A stretch of DNA of 64,000 nucleotides. Origin: Streptomyces sp. TLI_171. GTDB lineage: Bacteria > Actinomycetota > Actinomycetes > Streptomycetales > Streptomycetaceae. The first letter of the stretch is position 1; every line of letters starts with the position of its first letter. Location: NCBI RefSeq assembly GCF_003610255.1, contig NZ_RAPS01000001.1, positions 6,909,001 through 6,973,000 of the forward strand, given 5' to 3'. This document shows, in pieces, positions 33,106 to 42,332 of this stretch. The notes under the pieces are model-generated. The model was given only the letters and a program-made list of their open reading frames with translations, did not search any database and was not told where the DNA came from. Made by a program: the position numbers and the translations under genes.

Positions 33106-34119
33106 ATGACACGACGACTTGCCGAGGTGGCGAAGAAGGTCGGGGTCAGCGAGGCGACCGTCAGCCGGGTGCTGAACGAGAAGCCCGGTGTCTCCGAGGC
33201 GACCAGGGCGGCCGTGCTCACCGCCCTCGATGTGCTCGGTTACGAGCGCCCCACCCAACTGCGCGGGGAGCGCGCCCGGCTGATCGGGCTGGTGCTGCCG
33301 GAGCTGGGCAACCCGATCTTCCCGGCGTTCGCCGAGGCGGTGGGCGGTGCGCTGGCCGGCCAGGGCTTCACGCCGGTGCTGTGCACCCAGACCGCGGGCG
33401 GCGTCTCCGAGGCCGACTACGTGGACCTGCTGCTGGAGCAGCACGTCTCCGGCGTGGTCTTCTTCGGCGGCCTGTACGCCCAGGGCGACGCCCCGCACGA
33501 CCACTACCAGCGGCTGGCCGAGCGCAGCCTGCCGACGGTGCTGCTGAACGCCGCCATCGAGCACCTGGACTTCCCCCGGGTCTCCTGCGACGACGCGGTG
33601 GCGATCGAGCAGGCGGTGGGCCACCTGCGGCAGTTGGGGCACACCAGGATCGGCCTGGTGCTCGGCCCGCTCGACCACATGCCCTCGCAGCGCAAGCTGG
33701 CCGCGGCCGAGGCCGTGATGGCGAAGCTCGGTCTGGAGCTGCCGGTGGAGCACGTGGAGCGCGCGCTGTTCAGTCTGGAGGGCGGGCAGGCGGCGACCAC
33801 CCGGCTGCTGCGCCAGGGCGTCACCGGCGTGGTCTGCGCGAGCGACCCGCTGGCGCTCGGCGCGGTGCGCGCGGTGCGCCGGGCCGGCCTGGCGGTGCCG
33901 GACGACGTGTCGGTGGTCGGCTACGACGACTCCTCGTTCATGATGTGCACCGATCCGCCGCTGACCACGGTGCGCCAGCCGATCGAGGCGATGGGCCGCG
34001 CGGTGGTGGACCTGCTGGTCGGCGAGATCGCCGGGGTCCGGGTCACCCACGACGAGCTGCTGTTCGAGCCGGAGCTGGTGGTGCGGGGTTCGACCGCGCC
34101 GGTCCGGGCCCGGAGCTGA
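33106..34119 (+). CDS. LacI family regulator, copy 1 (alpha-glucan locus)
   Basis: A 337-residue LacI/GalR protein. The HTH is LAEVAKKVGVSEATVSRVLNEKPGVSEATR, with hinge helix AVLTALDVLGYERP, then a periplasmic-binding-protein-like sensor core (~58-330). The HTH resembles that of MalR, the maltose-operon repressor of streptomycetes, and the protein is closely paralogous to the gene at 38713-39723. A palindromic operator precedes it and a TTCG-loop terminator follows. Target genes probably include the GH87 glucanase directly downstream. Confidence 0.93.
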   Translation: MTRRLAEVAKKVGVSEATVSRVLNEKPGVSEATRAAVLTALDVLGYERPTQLRGERARLIGLVLPELGNPIFPAFAEAVGGALAGQGFTPVLCTQTAGGVSEADYVDLLLEQHVSGVVFFGGLYAQGDAPHDHYQRLAERSLPTVLLNAAIEHLDFPRVSCDDAVAIEQAVGHLRQLGHTRIGLVLGPLDHMPSQRKLAAAEAVMAKLGLELPVEHVERALFSLEGGQAATTRLLRQGVTGVVCASDPLALGAVRAVRRAGLAVPDDVSVVGYDDSSFMMCTDPPLTTVRQPIEAMGRAVVDLLVGEIAGVRVTHDELLFEPELVVRGSTAPVRARS

Positions 34120-34168
34120 TCAGCAGCAGGTGAAGGGCCCCTGAGGGGGCGTCAGGACAGGCCGCCGA

Positions 34169-34200
34169 GCGGGCGGGCACTTCGGTGCCCGCCCGCTTTT
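34169..34200 (+). terminator. Intrinsic terminator with TTCG tetraloop
   Basis: A 12-bp perfect GC stem (34169-34180 with 34185-34196) closed by TTCG and followed by TTTT: a textbook rho-independent terminator separating lacI copy 1 from the GH87 gene. Confidence 0.93.
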
Positions 34201-34226
34201 CGTATGCGCACTCTCGGCCCGATCCG

Positions 34227-34255
34227 TTGACATGCTCGTAGCGCCGCTGTAACTC
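34227..34255 (+). promoter_or_regulatory. Likely sigma-70-type promoter of the alpha-1,3-glucanase
   Basis: TTGACA (34227-34232), a 17-bp spacer, and TAACTC (34250-34255) lie about 65 bp upstream of the start codon. A CGCAAAAG half-site at about 34268 falls in the transcribed leader, where LacI binding would block elongation. Confidence 0.5.
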
Positions 34256-34320
34256 TTGGCTGCCATCACGCAAAAGATGGACAGAAGATTGTCATCTTCT
34301 CGACCTTGTGAAGGGACGTC

Positions 34321-37300
34321 ATGAGATCGAAGCGCATAACCGCGCGGCTGACGGCGTCGTCGGCCACGCTGGGAATGCTTCTGCTCGCCGGGCCGCTGCT
34401 CCCCACGGCCGTGGCCGCCGGCGGGCCGAACCTGGCGCTCGGAAAGACCGTCACCGCCTCCAGCAGCAACGGCGCGTACACCGCGGGCAACGTCAACGAC
34501 GGCAACCAGGACAGCTACTGGGAGTCCAACGGGATCGCCTCCGCGCAATGGGTCCAGGTCGACCTGGGCTCGGCCGCCTCCATCGACCAGGTGGTGCTGA
34601 AGGTCCCCGGCGCCTGGGGCGCACGGACCGAGACGCTCAGCGTGCTCGGCTCCACCGACGGCACCAACTTCTCCACCATCACCTCCTCGGCGAACTACGC
34701 CTTCGACCCGTCCAGCGGCGACAAGGTGACGATCGGCTTCGGGGCCACCACCGCCCGGTACGTCCGGGTCAGCATCAGCGCCAACACCGGCTGGCAGGCC
34801 GCCCAGATCTCCGAGTTCGAGGTCTACGGCACCACCTCCGCCTCGGCGAACCTGCTGGCCGGCCGCACCTTCACCGCCAGCGGCACCTCGCAGAACTACA
34901 CCCCCGGCAACGTCGGCGACGGCAACCAGGGCACCTACTGGGAGAGCGCCAACAACGCCTTCCCGCAGTGGATCCAGGGCGACCTGGGCTCCGCCGTCCC
35001 GGTCAACAAGCTGGTGCTGAAGCTGCCCGCGGGCTGGGAGCAGCGCACCGAGACGCTGAAGGTGCAGGGCTCCACCGACGGCACCAACTTCACCGACCTG
35101 GTGGCCTCGGCGGGCTACGTCTTCAACCCGGCCTCGGGCAACACGGTGACGGTCAACCTGGCCACCACCACGACCCGGTACCTGCGGCTGGTCTTCACGG
35201 CCAACTCCGCATGGCCGGCCGGCCAGCTCGCCGAGTTCGAGGCCTACGGGCCGACCTCCGGCGACACCCAGGCGCCCACCGCGCCCGGCGGCCTGGCCTA
35301 CACCGCGCCCGCCGCCGGCCAGATCAAGCTGACCTGGAACGCCGCCACCGACAACACCGGCGTCACCGGCTACGACGTCTACGCCAACGGCTCGCTGCTC
35401 ACCTCGGTGTCGGGCACCACGCTGACCTACACCGACAGCCGCTCGGACAGCGAGACGGTGTCGTACTACGTGAAGGCGAAGGACGCGGCGGGCAACCAGT
35501 CCGCGGCCTCCAACACCGTCACCCGCACCGGCCAGTCCGGCGACACCCAGGCGCCCAGCGCGCCGAGCGGCCTGGCGTACAGCTCGCCCGCCTCCGGGCA
35601 GGTCAAGCTGACCTGGGGCGCGTCCAGCGACAACACCGGCGTCACCGGCTACGACGTGTACGCCAACGGCGCGCTGCGCGGCAGCGTCTCCGGCACCACG
35701 CTGACGTACACCGACAGCCAGCCGGACACCGCGACCGTCTCGTACTACGTGAAGGCGAAGGACGCGGCGGGCAACCAGTCCGCGGCCTCCAACACCGTGG
35801 TGCGGACCGGCTCCGGCGGCGGCACCGGCACCAACCTGGCGGCGGGCAAGCCGATCTCGGCCTCGTCCTCGGTGTTCACGTTCGTTGCGACCAACGCCAA
35901 CGACAACGACACCGCCACCTACTGGGAGGGCGCGGGCGGCAGCTACCCGAACACCCTCGCGGTGAAGCTGGGCGCGAACGCCACCACCTCCTCGGTGGTG
36001 GTCAAGCTGAACCCGGCCTCGTCGTGGGGCGCGCGCACCCAGACCATCGAGGTGCAGGGCCGCGAGCAGAGCGCGAGCGGCTTCACCACCCTGGTGCCGG
36101 CGCAGAGCTACAACTTCGACCCGGCGAGCGGGAACACCGTCACCATCCCGGTGGCCGCGACCGTCGCCGACGTGCAGCTGAAGTTCACCGCCAACTCGGG
36201 CTCGAGCGCCGGCCAGGCCGCCGAGTTCCAGGTGATCGGCGTCCCGGCCCCCAACCCGGACCTGACCGTCACCTCGGTGAGCAGCAACCCGGCCACCCCG
36301 GTGGAGACCGACACCCCGACCCTGTCGGCGGTGGTCAAGAACTCCGGCACCAACGCCTCCGGCGCCAGCACGGTGAACTTCTACCTGGGCGCCACCAAGG
36401 TCGGCTCGGCCAACGTCGGCGCGCTCGCGGCCGGCGCCTCCACCACCGTCTCCGCGCAGATCCCGGCGCAGAACGCGGGCAGCTACCAGCTGACCGCGAA
36501 GGTGGACGAGGGCAACCAGGTCATCGAGCAGGACGAGACCAACAACTCCTTCACCGCCGCGGGCGCGCTGACGGTCAACCAGGTCGCCTCCTCGGACCTG
36601 GTCGCCTCGCCGGTCGCCTGGTCGCCGTCCAACCCGGCGGCGGGCAGCGCGGTGAACTTCACCGTCGCGGTCAAGAACCAGGGCACGGTGGCGAGTTCGT
36701 CGGGCAGCCACGGCATCACGGTGACCGTCACGGACGCCACCAGTGGCTCCGTGGTGAAGACCCTGACCGGCGCGTACACCGGCACGCTCGCCCCCGGCGC
36801 CACCAGCAGCCCGGTCTCGCTGGGCAGCTGGACGGCGGCGAACGGCCGCTACACCGTCAAGACGGTGATCGCCACGGACGCCAACGAGCTGCCCGTGAAG
36901 CAGGCGAACAACACCACCAGCCAGTCCCTGTACGTCGGCCGCGGCGCCAACATGCCGTTCGACAACTACGAGGCCGAGGACGGCGTGCTGGCCGGCGGCG
37001 CCCAGGTGGTCGGACCCAACCGGACCATCGGCGACCTGGCGGGCGAGGCCTCCGGCCGCAAGGCCGTGACGCTGAACAACACCGGCGCCTCGGTGGAGTT
37101 CACCACCAAGGCCTCGACCAACACCCTGGTCACCCGGTTCTCCATCCCGGACGCGGCCGGCGGTGACGGCACCAACGCCACGCTGAACGTCTACGTCGAC
37201 GGCACCTTCCTGAAGTCCATCGACCTGACCTCCAAGTACGCCTGGCTGTACGGCTCCGAGACCGCCCCGGGCAACGGCCCGAGCGCCGGCGGCCCGCGGC

Positions 37301-38619
37301 ACATCTACGACGAGGCGAACGTCCTGCTGGGCACCACCGTCCCGGCCGGACACCGGATCAAGCTGCAGAAGGACTCGGCGAACACCTCGCAGTACGCGAT
37401 CGACTTCGTCAGCCTGGAGCAGGCCACCCAGATCGCCAACCCGGACCCGGCCAAGTACGTGGTCCCGGCCGGCTTCTCGCACCAGGACGTGCAGAACGCC
37501 CTGGACAAGGTCCGGATGGACACCACCGGCACCCTGGTGGGCGTCTACCTGCCCGCCGGCGACTACCAGACCGCGAGCAAGTTCCAGGTGTACGGCAAAG
37601 CCGTCAAGGTGATCGGCGCCGGCCCGTGGTTCACCCGGTTCTACGCCCCGACCAGCCAGTCCAACACCGACGTCGGCTTCCGGGCCGAGTCCACCGCCAA
37701 CGGCTCGACGTTCAGCGGGTTCGCCTACTTCGGCAACTACACCTCGCGGATCGACGGCCCCGGCAAGGTGTTCGACTTCGCCAACGTCGCGAACATCACG
37801 ATCGACAACATCTGGACCGAGCACATGGTCTGCATGTACTGGGGCGCCAACACGGACTCCATGAAGATCACCAACTCGCGGATCCGGGACACCTTCGCCG
37901 ACGGCATCAACATGACCAACGGCTCCACCGACAACCTGGTCGCCAACAATGAGGCCCGGGCCACCGGTGACGACTCCTTCGCCCTGTTCTCCGCGATCGA
38001 CGCGGGCGGCGCGGACGAGAAGAACAACGTCTTCGAGAACCTGACCTCGATCCTGACCTGGCGCGCGGCGGGCGTGGCGGTGTACGGCGGCTACGCCAAC
38101 ACCTTCCGCAACATCTACATCGCGGACACCCTCTGCTACTCGGGCATCACCATCTCCTCGCTGGACTTCGGCTACCCGATGAACGGCTTCGGGACGGACC
38201 CGACCAACCTGCAGAACATCTCGCTCGTGCGGGCCGGCGGCCACTTCTGGGGCTCGCAGGTCTTCCCGGCGATCTGGGTGTTCTCCGCCTCGAAGGTGTT
38301 CCAGGGCATCCGGGTGAGCGACGTGGACATCGTCGACCCCACCTACAGCGGCATCATGTTCCAGACCAACTACGTGGGCGGACAGCCGCAGAACCCGATC
38401 AAGGACACCGTCTTCACCAACGTGTCCATCACCGGGGCGCAGAAGAGCGGCGACGCCTTCGACGGCAAGTCCGGCTACGGCCTGTGGGCCAACGAGATGC
38501 CGGAGTCGGGCCAGGGCCCGGCGGTCGGTGACGTCACCTTCAACCACCTCACGCTGAGCAACAACTACAAGGACATCCAGAACACCACCTCGACGATGCA
38601 CATCACCGTCAACCCGTAA
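34321..38619 (+). CDS. Secreted multi-domain GH87 alpha-1,3-glucanase (mycodextranase type)
   Basis: A 1432-residue extracellular enzyme. Signal peptide ~1-33; F5/8C (discoidin-like CBM) modules at ~34-176, ~178-313 and ~502-640; two FnIII modules at ~316-404 and ~409-500 (both with DNTGVTGYDVYANG); two CARDB-like adhesion modules at ~643-755 and ~757-870; a CBM6/35-like module starting FDNYEAEDG at ~878; and a C-terminal right-handed beta-helix of GH87 (~1040-1432). Candidate catalytic aspartates D1194 (FADGIN) and D1217/D1218 (ATGDDSF) keep the 23/24-residue spacing of the three Asp reported for Bacillus circulans alpha-1,3-glucanase. It should cut alpha-1,3-glucan of fungal walls or biofilms, feeding the ABC importer nearby. 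Confidence 0.9.
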   Translation: MRSKRITARLTASSATLGMLLLAGPLLPTAVAAGGPNLALGKTVTASSSNGAYTAGNVNDGNQDSYWESNGIASAQWVQVDLGSAASIDQVVLKVPGAWGARTETLSVLGSTDGTNFSTITSSANYAFDPSSGDKVTIGFGATTARYVRVSISANTGWQAAQISEFEVYGTTSASANLLAGRTFTASGTSQNYTPGNVGDGNQGTYWESANNAFPQWIQGDLGSAVPVNKLVLKLPAGWEQRTETLKVQGSTDGTNFTDLVASAGYVFNPASGNTVTVNLATTTTRYLRLVFTANSAWPAGQLAEFEAYGPTSGDTQAPTAPGGLAYTAPAAGQIKLTWNAATDNTGVTGYDVYANGSLLTSVSGTTLTYTDSRSDSETVSYYVKAKDAAGNQSAASNTVTRTGQSGDTQAPSAPSGLAYSSPASGQVKLTWGASSDNTGVTGYDVYANGALRGSVSGTTLTYTDSQPDTATVSYYVKAKDAAGNQSAASNTVVRTGSGGGTGTNLAAGKPISASSSVFTFVATNANDNDTATYWEGAGGSYPNTLAVKLGANATTSSVVVKLNPASSWGARTQTIEVQGREQSASGFTTLVPAQSYNFDPASGNTVTIPVAATVADVQLKFTANSGSSAGQAAEFQVIGVPAPNPDLTVTSVSSNPATPVETDTPTLSAVVKNSGTNASGASTVNFYLGATKVGSANVGALAAGASTTVSAQIPAQNAGSYQLTAKVDEGNQVIEQDETNNSFTAAGALTVNQVASSDLVASPVAWSPSNPAAGSAVNFTVAVKNQGTVASSSGSHGITVTVTDATSGSVVKTLTGAYTGTLAPGATSSPVSLGSWTAANGRYTVKTVIATDANELPVKQANNTTSQSLYVGRGANMPFDNYEAEDGVLAGGAQVVGPNRTIGDLAGEASGRKAVTLNNTGASVEFTTKASTNTLVTRFSIPDAAGGDGTNATLNVYVDGTFLKSIDLTSKYAWLYGSETAPGNGPSAGGPRHIYDEANVLLGTTVPAGHRIKLQKDSANTSQYAIDFVSLEQATQIANPDPAKYVVPAGFSHQDVQNALDKVRMDTTGTLVGVYLPAGDYQTASKFQVYGKAVKVIGAGPWFTRFYAPTSQSNTDVGFRAESTANGSTFSGFAYFGNYTSRIDGPGKVFDFANVANITIDNIWTEHMVCMYWGANTDSMKITNSRIRDTFADGINMTNGSTDNLVANNEARATGDDSFALFSAIDAGGADEKNNVFENLTSILTWRAAGVAVYGGYANTFRNIYIADTLCYSGITISSLDFGYPMNGFGTDPTNLQNISLVRAGGHFWGSQVFPAIWVFSASKVFQGIRVSDVDIVDPTYSGIMFQTNYVGGQPQNPIKDTVFTNVSITGAQKSGDAFDGKSGYGLWANEMPESGQGPAVGDVTFNHLTLSNNYKDIQNTTSTMHITVNP

Positions 38620-38632
38620 CACCCCCGCGACA

Positions 38633-38674
38633 CCGGACAGGGCGGGCGCCCCTGACAGCGCCCGCCCTGTCCGG
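38633..38674. terminator. Bidirectional terminator hairpin
   Basis: A perfect 17-bp stem (38633-38649 with 38658-38674) with an 8-nt loop lies between the convergent GH87 and second lacI genes. Confidence 0.9.
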
Positions 38675-38712
38675 CATTGGTCGTTGCGTCCGACCGGCCC
38701 CGTGCCCGGGCC

Positions 38713-39723
38713 TCAACGCCGGTGCGGGGCCGGTCCGGTGGAGCCGCGGACGACCAGCTCGGGCTCGAACAGCAGCTCGCCGGGGGCGAGCGCCGCGCCG
38801 TCGATCCGGCCCACCAGCAGCTCCACCGCGGCCCGGCCGATCGCCTCGATCGGCTGCCGGACGGTGGTCAGCGGCGGCCGGGTGCAGTTGATGAACACCG
38901 AGTCGTCGAAGCCGATCACCGACAGGTCGCGGGGCACCTCCAGCCCGGCCCGCCGGGCGGCCCGGACGACGCCCAGCGCCAGCGGGTCGCTGGCGCAGAT
39001 GACCCCGGTCACGCCGGCCTCCAGCAGGTGCCGTGCGGCGGCGTGGCCGCCCTCCAGGCCGAACAGGGCGTGCGCCACCCACTCGGGGCGCGGCTCGCGG
39101 CCCTGCAGGGCGTACTGGTGGCGGAAGGAGGCCAGTTTGCGCCGGGACGGGACGTGGTCCGCGGGCCCGATCAGCAGGCCGATCCGCTCGTGGCCCAGGG
39201 CCGCCAGGTGGGTGTAGGCCTGGGCCACCGCCACCGCGTCGTCGGTGGAGACCTGGGGGAGGCCCAGGTGCTCCACGGAGGCGTTCAGCAGCACCACGGG
39301 GACCCCGCGCTCGCGCAGCCGCGCGAAGTGCTCGTGCGAGGCGTCCTGCTGGGCGCAGTGGCCGCCGGCGAACACCACGCCGGACACCTGCTGGTCGAGC
39401 AGCATGCTGACGTGCCCGGCCTCGCCGAGGCCCGCGGTGCGGGTGCACAGCAGCGGGGTGAAGCCGCGCTGGGCGAGCACGCCGCCGACCACCTCGGCCA
39501 GCGCCGGGAAGATCGGGTTCTGCAGCTCGGGCAGCACCAGGCCGATGAGCCGGGCGCGTTCGCCGCGCAGCCGGGTGGGCCGCTCGTAGCCCAGCACGTC
39601 CAGTGCGGTGAGCACGGCGTTGCGGGTGGCGGCGCCCACGCCGGGTCTGTCGTTCAGGACCCGGCTGACCGTGGCCTCACTGACTCCGACCTTCTGTGCA
39701 ACCACCGAGAGCTTGCTCTTCAT
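38713..39723 (-). CDS. LacI family regulator, copy 2 (MalR-like)
   Basis: A 336-residue paralogue of the gene at 33106-34119, alignable end to end. The HTH is LSVVAQKVGVSEATVSRVLNDRPGVGAATR, followed by VLTALDVLGYERPTRLRGERARLIGLVLPEL (nearly identical to copy 1), and both end with LLFEPELVVRGST. The effector-contacting loops differ (SCDDAVAIEQA versus STDDAVAVAQA), so ligand specificity may have shifted. The ATG at 39723 starts directly with the HTH. It is divergent from the sugar-importer operon and convergent with GH87, the usual position of malR relative to malEFG. It probably represses the importer. Confidence 0.93.
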   Translation of the reverse strand: MKSKLSVVAQKVGVSEATVSRVLNDRPGVGAATRNAVLTALDVLGYERPTRLRGERARLIGLVLPELQNPIFPALAEVVGGVLAQRGFTPLLCTRTAGLGEAGHVSMLLDQQVSGVVFAGGHCAQQDASHEHFARLRERGVPVVLLNASVEHLGLPQVSTDDAVAVAQAYTHLAALGHERIGLLIGPADHVPSRRKLASFRHQYALQGREPRPEWVAHALFGLEGGHAAARHLLEAGVTGVICASDPLALGVVRAARRAGLEVPRDLSVIGFDDSVFINCTRPPLTTVRQPIEAIGRAAVELLVGRIDGAALAPGELLFEPELVVRGSTGPAPHRR

Positions 39724-39749
39724 GCGCAAAAGTAGAACAGAATCGAGCA

Positions 39750-39762
39750 AGAACCAGGTTCT
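39750..39762. promoter_or_regulatory. Candidate operator A between lacI copy 2 and importer
   Basis: AGAACCAGGTTCT is a 6-1-6 perfect palindrome, 27 bp upstream of the lacI start and about 130 bp before the importer. Confidence 0.45.
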
Positions 39763-39798
39763 CCGATGCGCAGTCGTAACTTTTCACTTTCTCGTCAA

Positions 39799-39813
39799 CC
39801 TCTTGCGTAGAGG
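39799..39813. promoter_or_regulatory. Candidate operator B between lacI copy 2 and importer
   Basis: CCTCTTGCGTAGAGG is a 5-5-5 inverted repeat containing CTTGCG, which also occurs in the arm of the operator at 33067-33085. It lies 77 bp upstream of the binding-protein start. Confidence 0.5.
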
Positions 39814-39889
39814 GGTTCAAGGATCTACGTTCCTCACACGTCGGCTTTCGCCCGGCCTCACCGAAACCTCTCCCACCCATGGGGTACGC

Positions 39890-41317
39890 ATGAAGCTGAA
39901 CAGATCGAGCAGGATGGCTGCCGTCGCTCTCGCCGCGGGCCTGCTGCTGACCACCGCTGCGTGCAGCAGCGACTCCTCCTCCGGCAGCGGCGACGCCGCC
40001 GCCGGCGTGGCGGACGGCAAGCCGCTCGACCCGAACGCGACCGTCACCATCTCCATCGACTGCGCCCCGGGTGCGGACCAGGCGGCTGGCAAGGCGAACT
40101 ACGCCGACGACCTGGCGCTGTTCAAGACCAAGTACCCGAACGTCACGATCAACGCGAAGCCGTACGTCGGCCAGTGCGAGGTGCCGGCCCAGCAGACCGC
40201 GCAGTACAAGGCGCACGACGAGACCGGCGCCTTCCACGCCTACTTCACCGACCGCGACGCCACGCTCAACTCCGGTGACGCGCAGGACATCACCAAGTAC
40301 GTCAACGACGAGACGCTGCCCGGCTTCTCCTCGATGCTGCCGTCCGTCAAGGACAACATGACGGTCGACGGCAAGGTCTACGCGCTGCCGATCAACTACT
40401 ACACCACCGGCCTGGTCTACAACCGCGACCTGTTCAAGCAGGCCGGCCTGGACCCGGACAAGCCGCCGACCACCTGGGACGAGCTGCAGGCCGCGGCCAA
40501 GAAGATCTCCGCGCTGGGCAACGGCATCACCGGCTACGAGGACTACTCCGGCGGCAACACCGGCGGCTGGCACTTCACCTCCGAGCTCTACAGCCTCGGC
40601 GGCAAGATGGTCACCGCCGACGGCAAGAAGGCCGCGTTCAACTCGCCCGAGGGCAAGCAGGTCCTCAAGCGCCTGCACGACATGCGCTTCACCGACCAGA
40701 GCATCGGCGCCACCCCCGTCACCCAGTGGGCCGACGCCTTCCCGCCGCTGGCCACCGGCAAGGTCGGCATGTTCCTCGGCGCGCCCGACGTGGTGAAGCA
40801 CCTCATCGAGGTGCTCGGCGCCGACCCGAAGGCCTGGGGCCTCGGCCCGATGCCCGGCGCCACCGGCCCCGGCAACAGCCTCGGCGGCGGCGACCTGTAC
40901 TACATCAAGAAGGGCCAGACCCCGAACCAGATCAAGGCCGAGATCGCCTGGATCAACTTCCAGTACCAGACCCCGGACTCCGGCCAGTTCAACTACGCCC
41001 GCGCCAAGACCCTGGCCGGCAGCAGCAAGGACCCGGTCGCGATCGCCATCCCGCAGCCCTACTTCTGGGCCGCCGAGTCGCCCCAGATCAAGGCGATCAC
41101 CGAGTCGCTGAAGACCAACGGCAACCTGCCGCTCAGCAACTACGACCCCTACATCAAGAACCCCACCAAGTCGATCACCGAGCCGCCGGCCGCGCAGCAG
41201 CTCTACAAGATCCTCGACACCGCGATGTCGGCGGCTATGACCGACGCGAACGCCAACCTCGACAGCGTCCTCGCCACCGCCGAGTCCCAGGCCAACCAGA
41301 TCCTGGCCAACCAGTGA
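39890..41317 (+). CDS. Sugar ABC transporter substrate-binding lipoprotein (MalE-like)
   Basis: A 475-residue family 1 solute-binding protein. A basic N-terminus and hydrophobic stretch lead to the lipobox LTTAACSS, so the mature protein is lipid-anchored at Cys. Core features are VYALPINYYTTGLVYNRDLFKQAG and TTWDELQAAAKKI, typical of oligosaccharide binders. The next two genes are its permeases. Because of the GH87 and GH13 enzymes alongside, nigero- or malto-oligosaccharides are the likely ligands. Start ATG at 39890. Confidence 0.92.
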   Translation: MKLNRSSRMAAVALAAGLLLTTAACSSDSSSGSGDAAAGVADGKPLDPNATVTISIDCAPGADQAAGKANYADDLALFKTKYPNVTINAKPYVGQCEVPAQQTAQYKAHDETGAFHAYFTDRDATLNSGDAQDITKYVNDETLPGFSSMLPSVKDNMTVDGKVYALPINYYTTGLVYNRDLFKQAGLDPDKPPTTWDELQAAAKKISALGNGITGYEDYSGGNTGGWHFTSELYSLGGKMVTADGKKAAFNSPEGKQVLKRLHDMRFTDQSIGATPVTQWADAFPPLATGKVGMFLGAPDVVKHLIEVLGADPKAWGLGPMPGATGPGNSLGGGDLYYIKKGQTPNQIKAEIAWINFQYQTPDSGQFNYARAKTLAGSSKDPVAIAIPQPYFWAAESPQIKAITESLKTNGNLPLSNYDPYIKNPTKSITEPPAAQQLYKILDTAMSAAMTDANANLDSVLATAESQANQILANQ

Positions 41318-41391
41318 CCCGCGCCGCCGGCCGGACCGCACCTGACGGCGGTCCGGCCGGCGGCCGGCCCCCTGACGAGGAGTCACCACCC

Positions 41392-42330
41392 ATGACCACC
41401 ACACTGACCCGCGGGCGGCCCAGAGCCGAAGCGGCCCGCACCCGGCCGCCGGGCGGGCACCTGCGCCGGGCGGTCACCCGCAACCTGCGAGCCCACGCCT
41501 TCCTGATCGGCGCGCTGTTCTGCTTCGCGCTGTTCACCTGGTACCCGATGGTCCGTGAGATCGTCATGTCGTTCCAGAAGGTCCGCTACGGCGAGACCCA
41601 CTGGGTCGGGTTCGACAACTTCCGGCAGATCTTCGCCGACCCGGAGTTCTGGCCAGCCTGGCAGCACACCTTCGAGTTCACCGGCATCGCCCTGTTCTTC
41701 GGCTTCGTGGCGCCGTTCTTCACCGCCATCGTGATCAACGAGTTCCGGCACGCCCAGAGCTACCTGCGGATCCTGGTCTACCTGCCCGTGATGCTGCCCC
41801 CGGTCGCGGGCATCCTGCTGTTCAAGTACTTCATGGACCCCGGGTACGGCCTGTTCAACCAGATCCTCGGCTTCCTGCACCTGCCCACCTCGGACTGGCT
41901 GGCCTCGCAGGACACCGCGATGCTCTCCCTGGTGATCGTCTCGACCTGGGCCAACATGGGCAGCGCCACCCTGGTCTACCTCGCCGCCCTGCAGAGCATC
42001 CCCGGCGAGCTCTACGAGGCCGCCGAACTCGACGGCGCCGGCCTGCTGCGCCGGATCTGGCACGTCACCGTCCCGCAGACCCGGCTGATCCTCTCGCTGA
42101 TGCTGATGCTGCAGGTGGTCGCCACCATGCAGATGTTCACCGAGTCCTTCGTGCTCACCGGCGGCGGACCGCAGGGATCGACCACCACCGTGGTCTACCT
42201 GCTGTACAACTACGCCTTCAACTTCGACAAGTTCAACACCGCGGCCGCACTGGGCGTCGTCCTGCTGCTGGTACTCGGCGCCTTCTCGGCCCTCTACCTG
42301 TGGCTGGAGCGCCGGGGCGGGGAGGAGTGA
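41392..42330 (+). CDS. Sugar ABC transporter permease (MalF-like)
   Basis: A 312-residue inner-membrane permease with six TMs (first at ~38-58). The EAA loop is ELYEAAELDGAGLLRRIWHVTVPQ, the site that docks the ATPase. The start ATG at 41392 follows GAGGAG. It is 74 bp downstream of the binding-protein gene and 2 bp from the next permease, in one operon. Confidence 0.93.
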   Translation: MTTTLTRGRPRAEAARTRPPGGHLRRAVTRNLRAHAFLIGALFCFALFTWYPMVREIVMSFQKVRYGETHWVGFDNFRQIFADPEFWPAWQHTFEFTGIALFFGFVAPFFTAIVINEFRHAQSYLRILVYLPVMLPPVAGILLFKYFMDPGYGLFNQILGFLHLPTSDWLASQDTAMLSLVIVSTWANMGSATLVYLAALQSIPGELYEAAELDGAGLLRRIWHVTVPQTRLILSLMLMLQVVATMQMFTESFVLTGGGPQGSTTTVVYLLYNYAFNFDKFNTAAALGVVLLLVLGAFSALYLWLERRGGEE

Positions 42331-42332
42331 CG

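Noticed and set aside
34120..38622. Very long minus-strand frame opposite the GH87 gene
   Set aside because: It is a stop-free antisense shadow caused by high GC at third codon positions. The plus frame has signal peptide, modules and catalytic residues.
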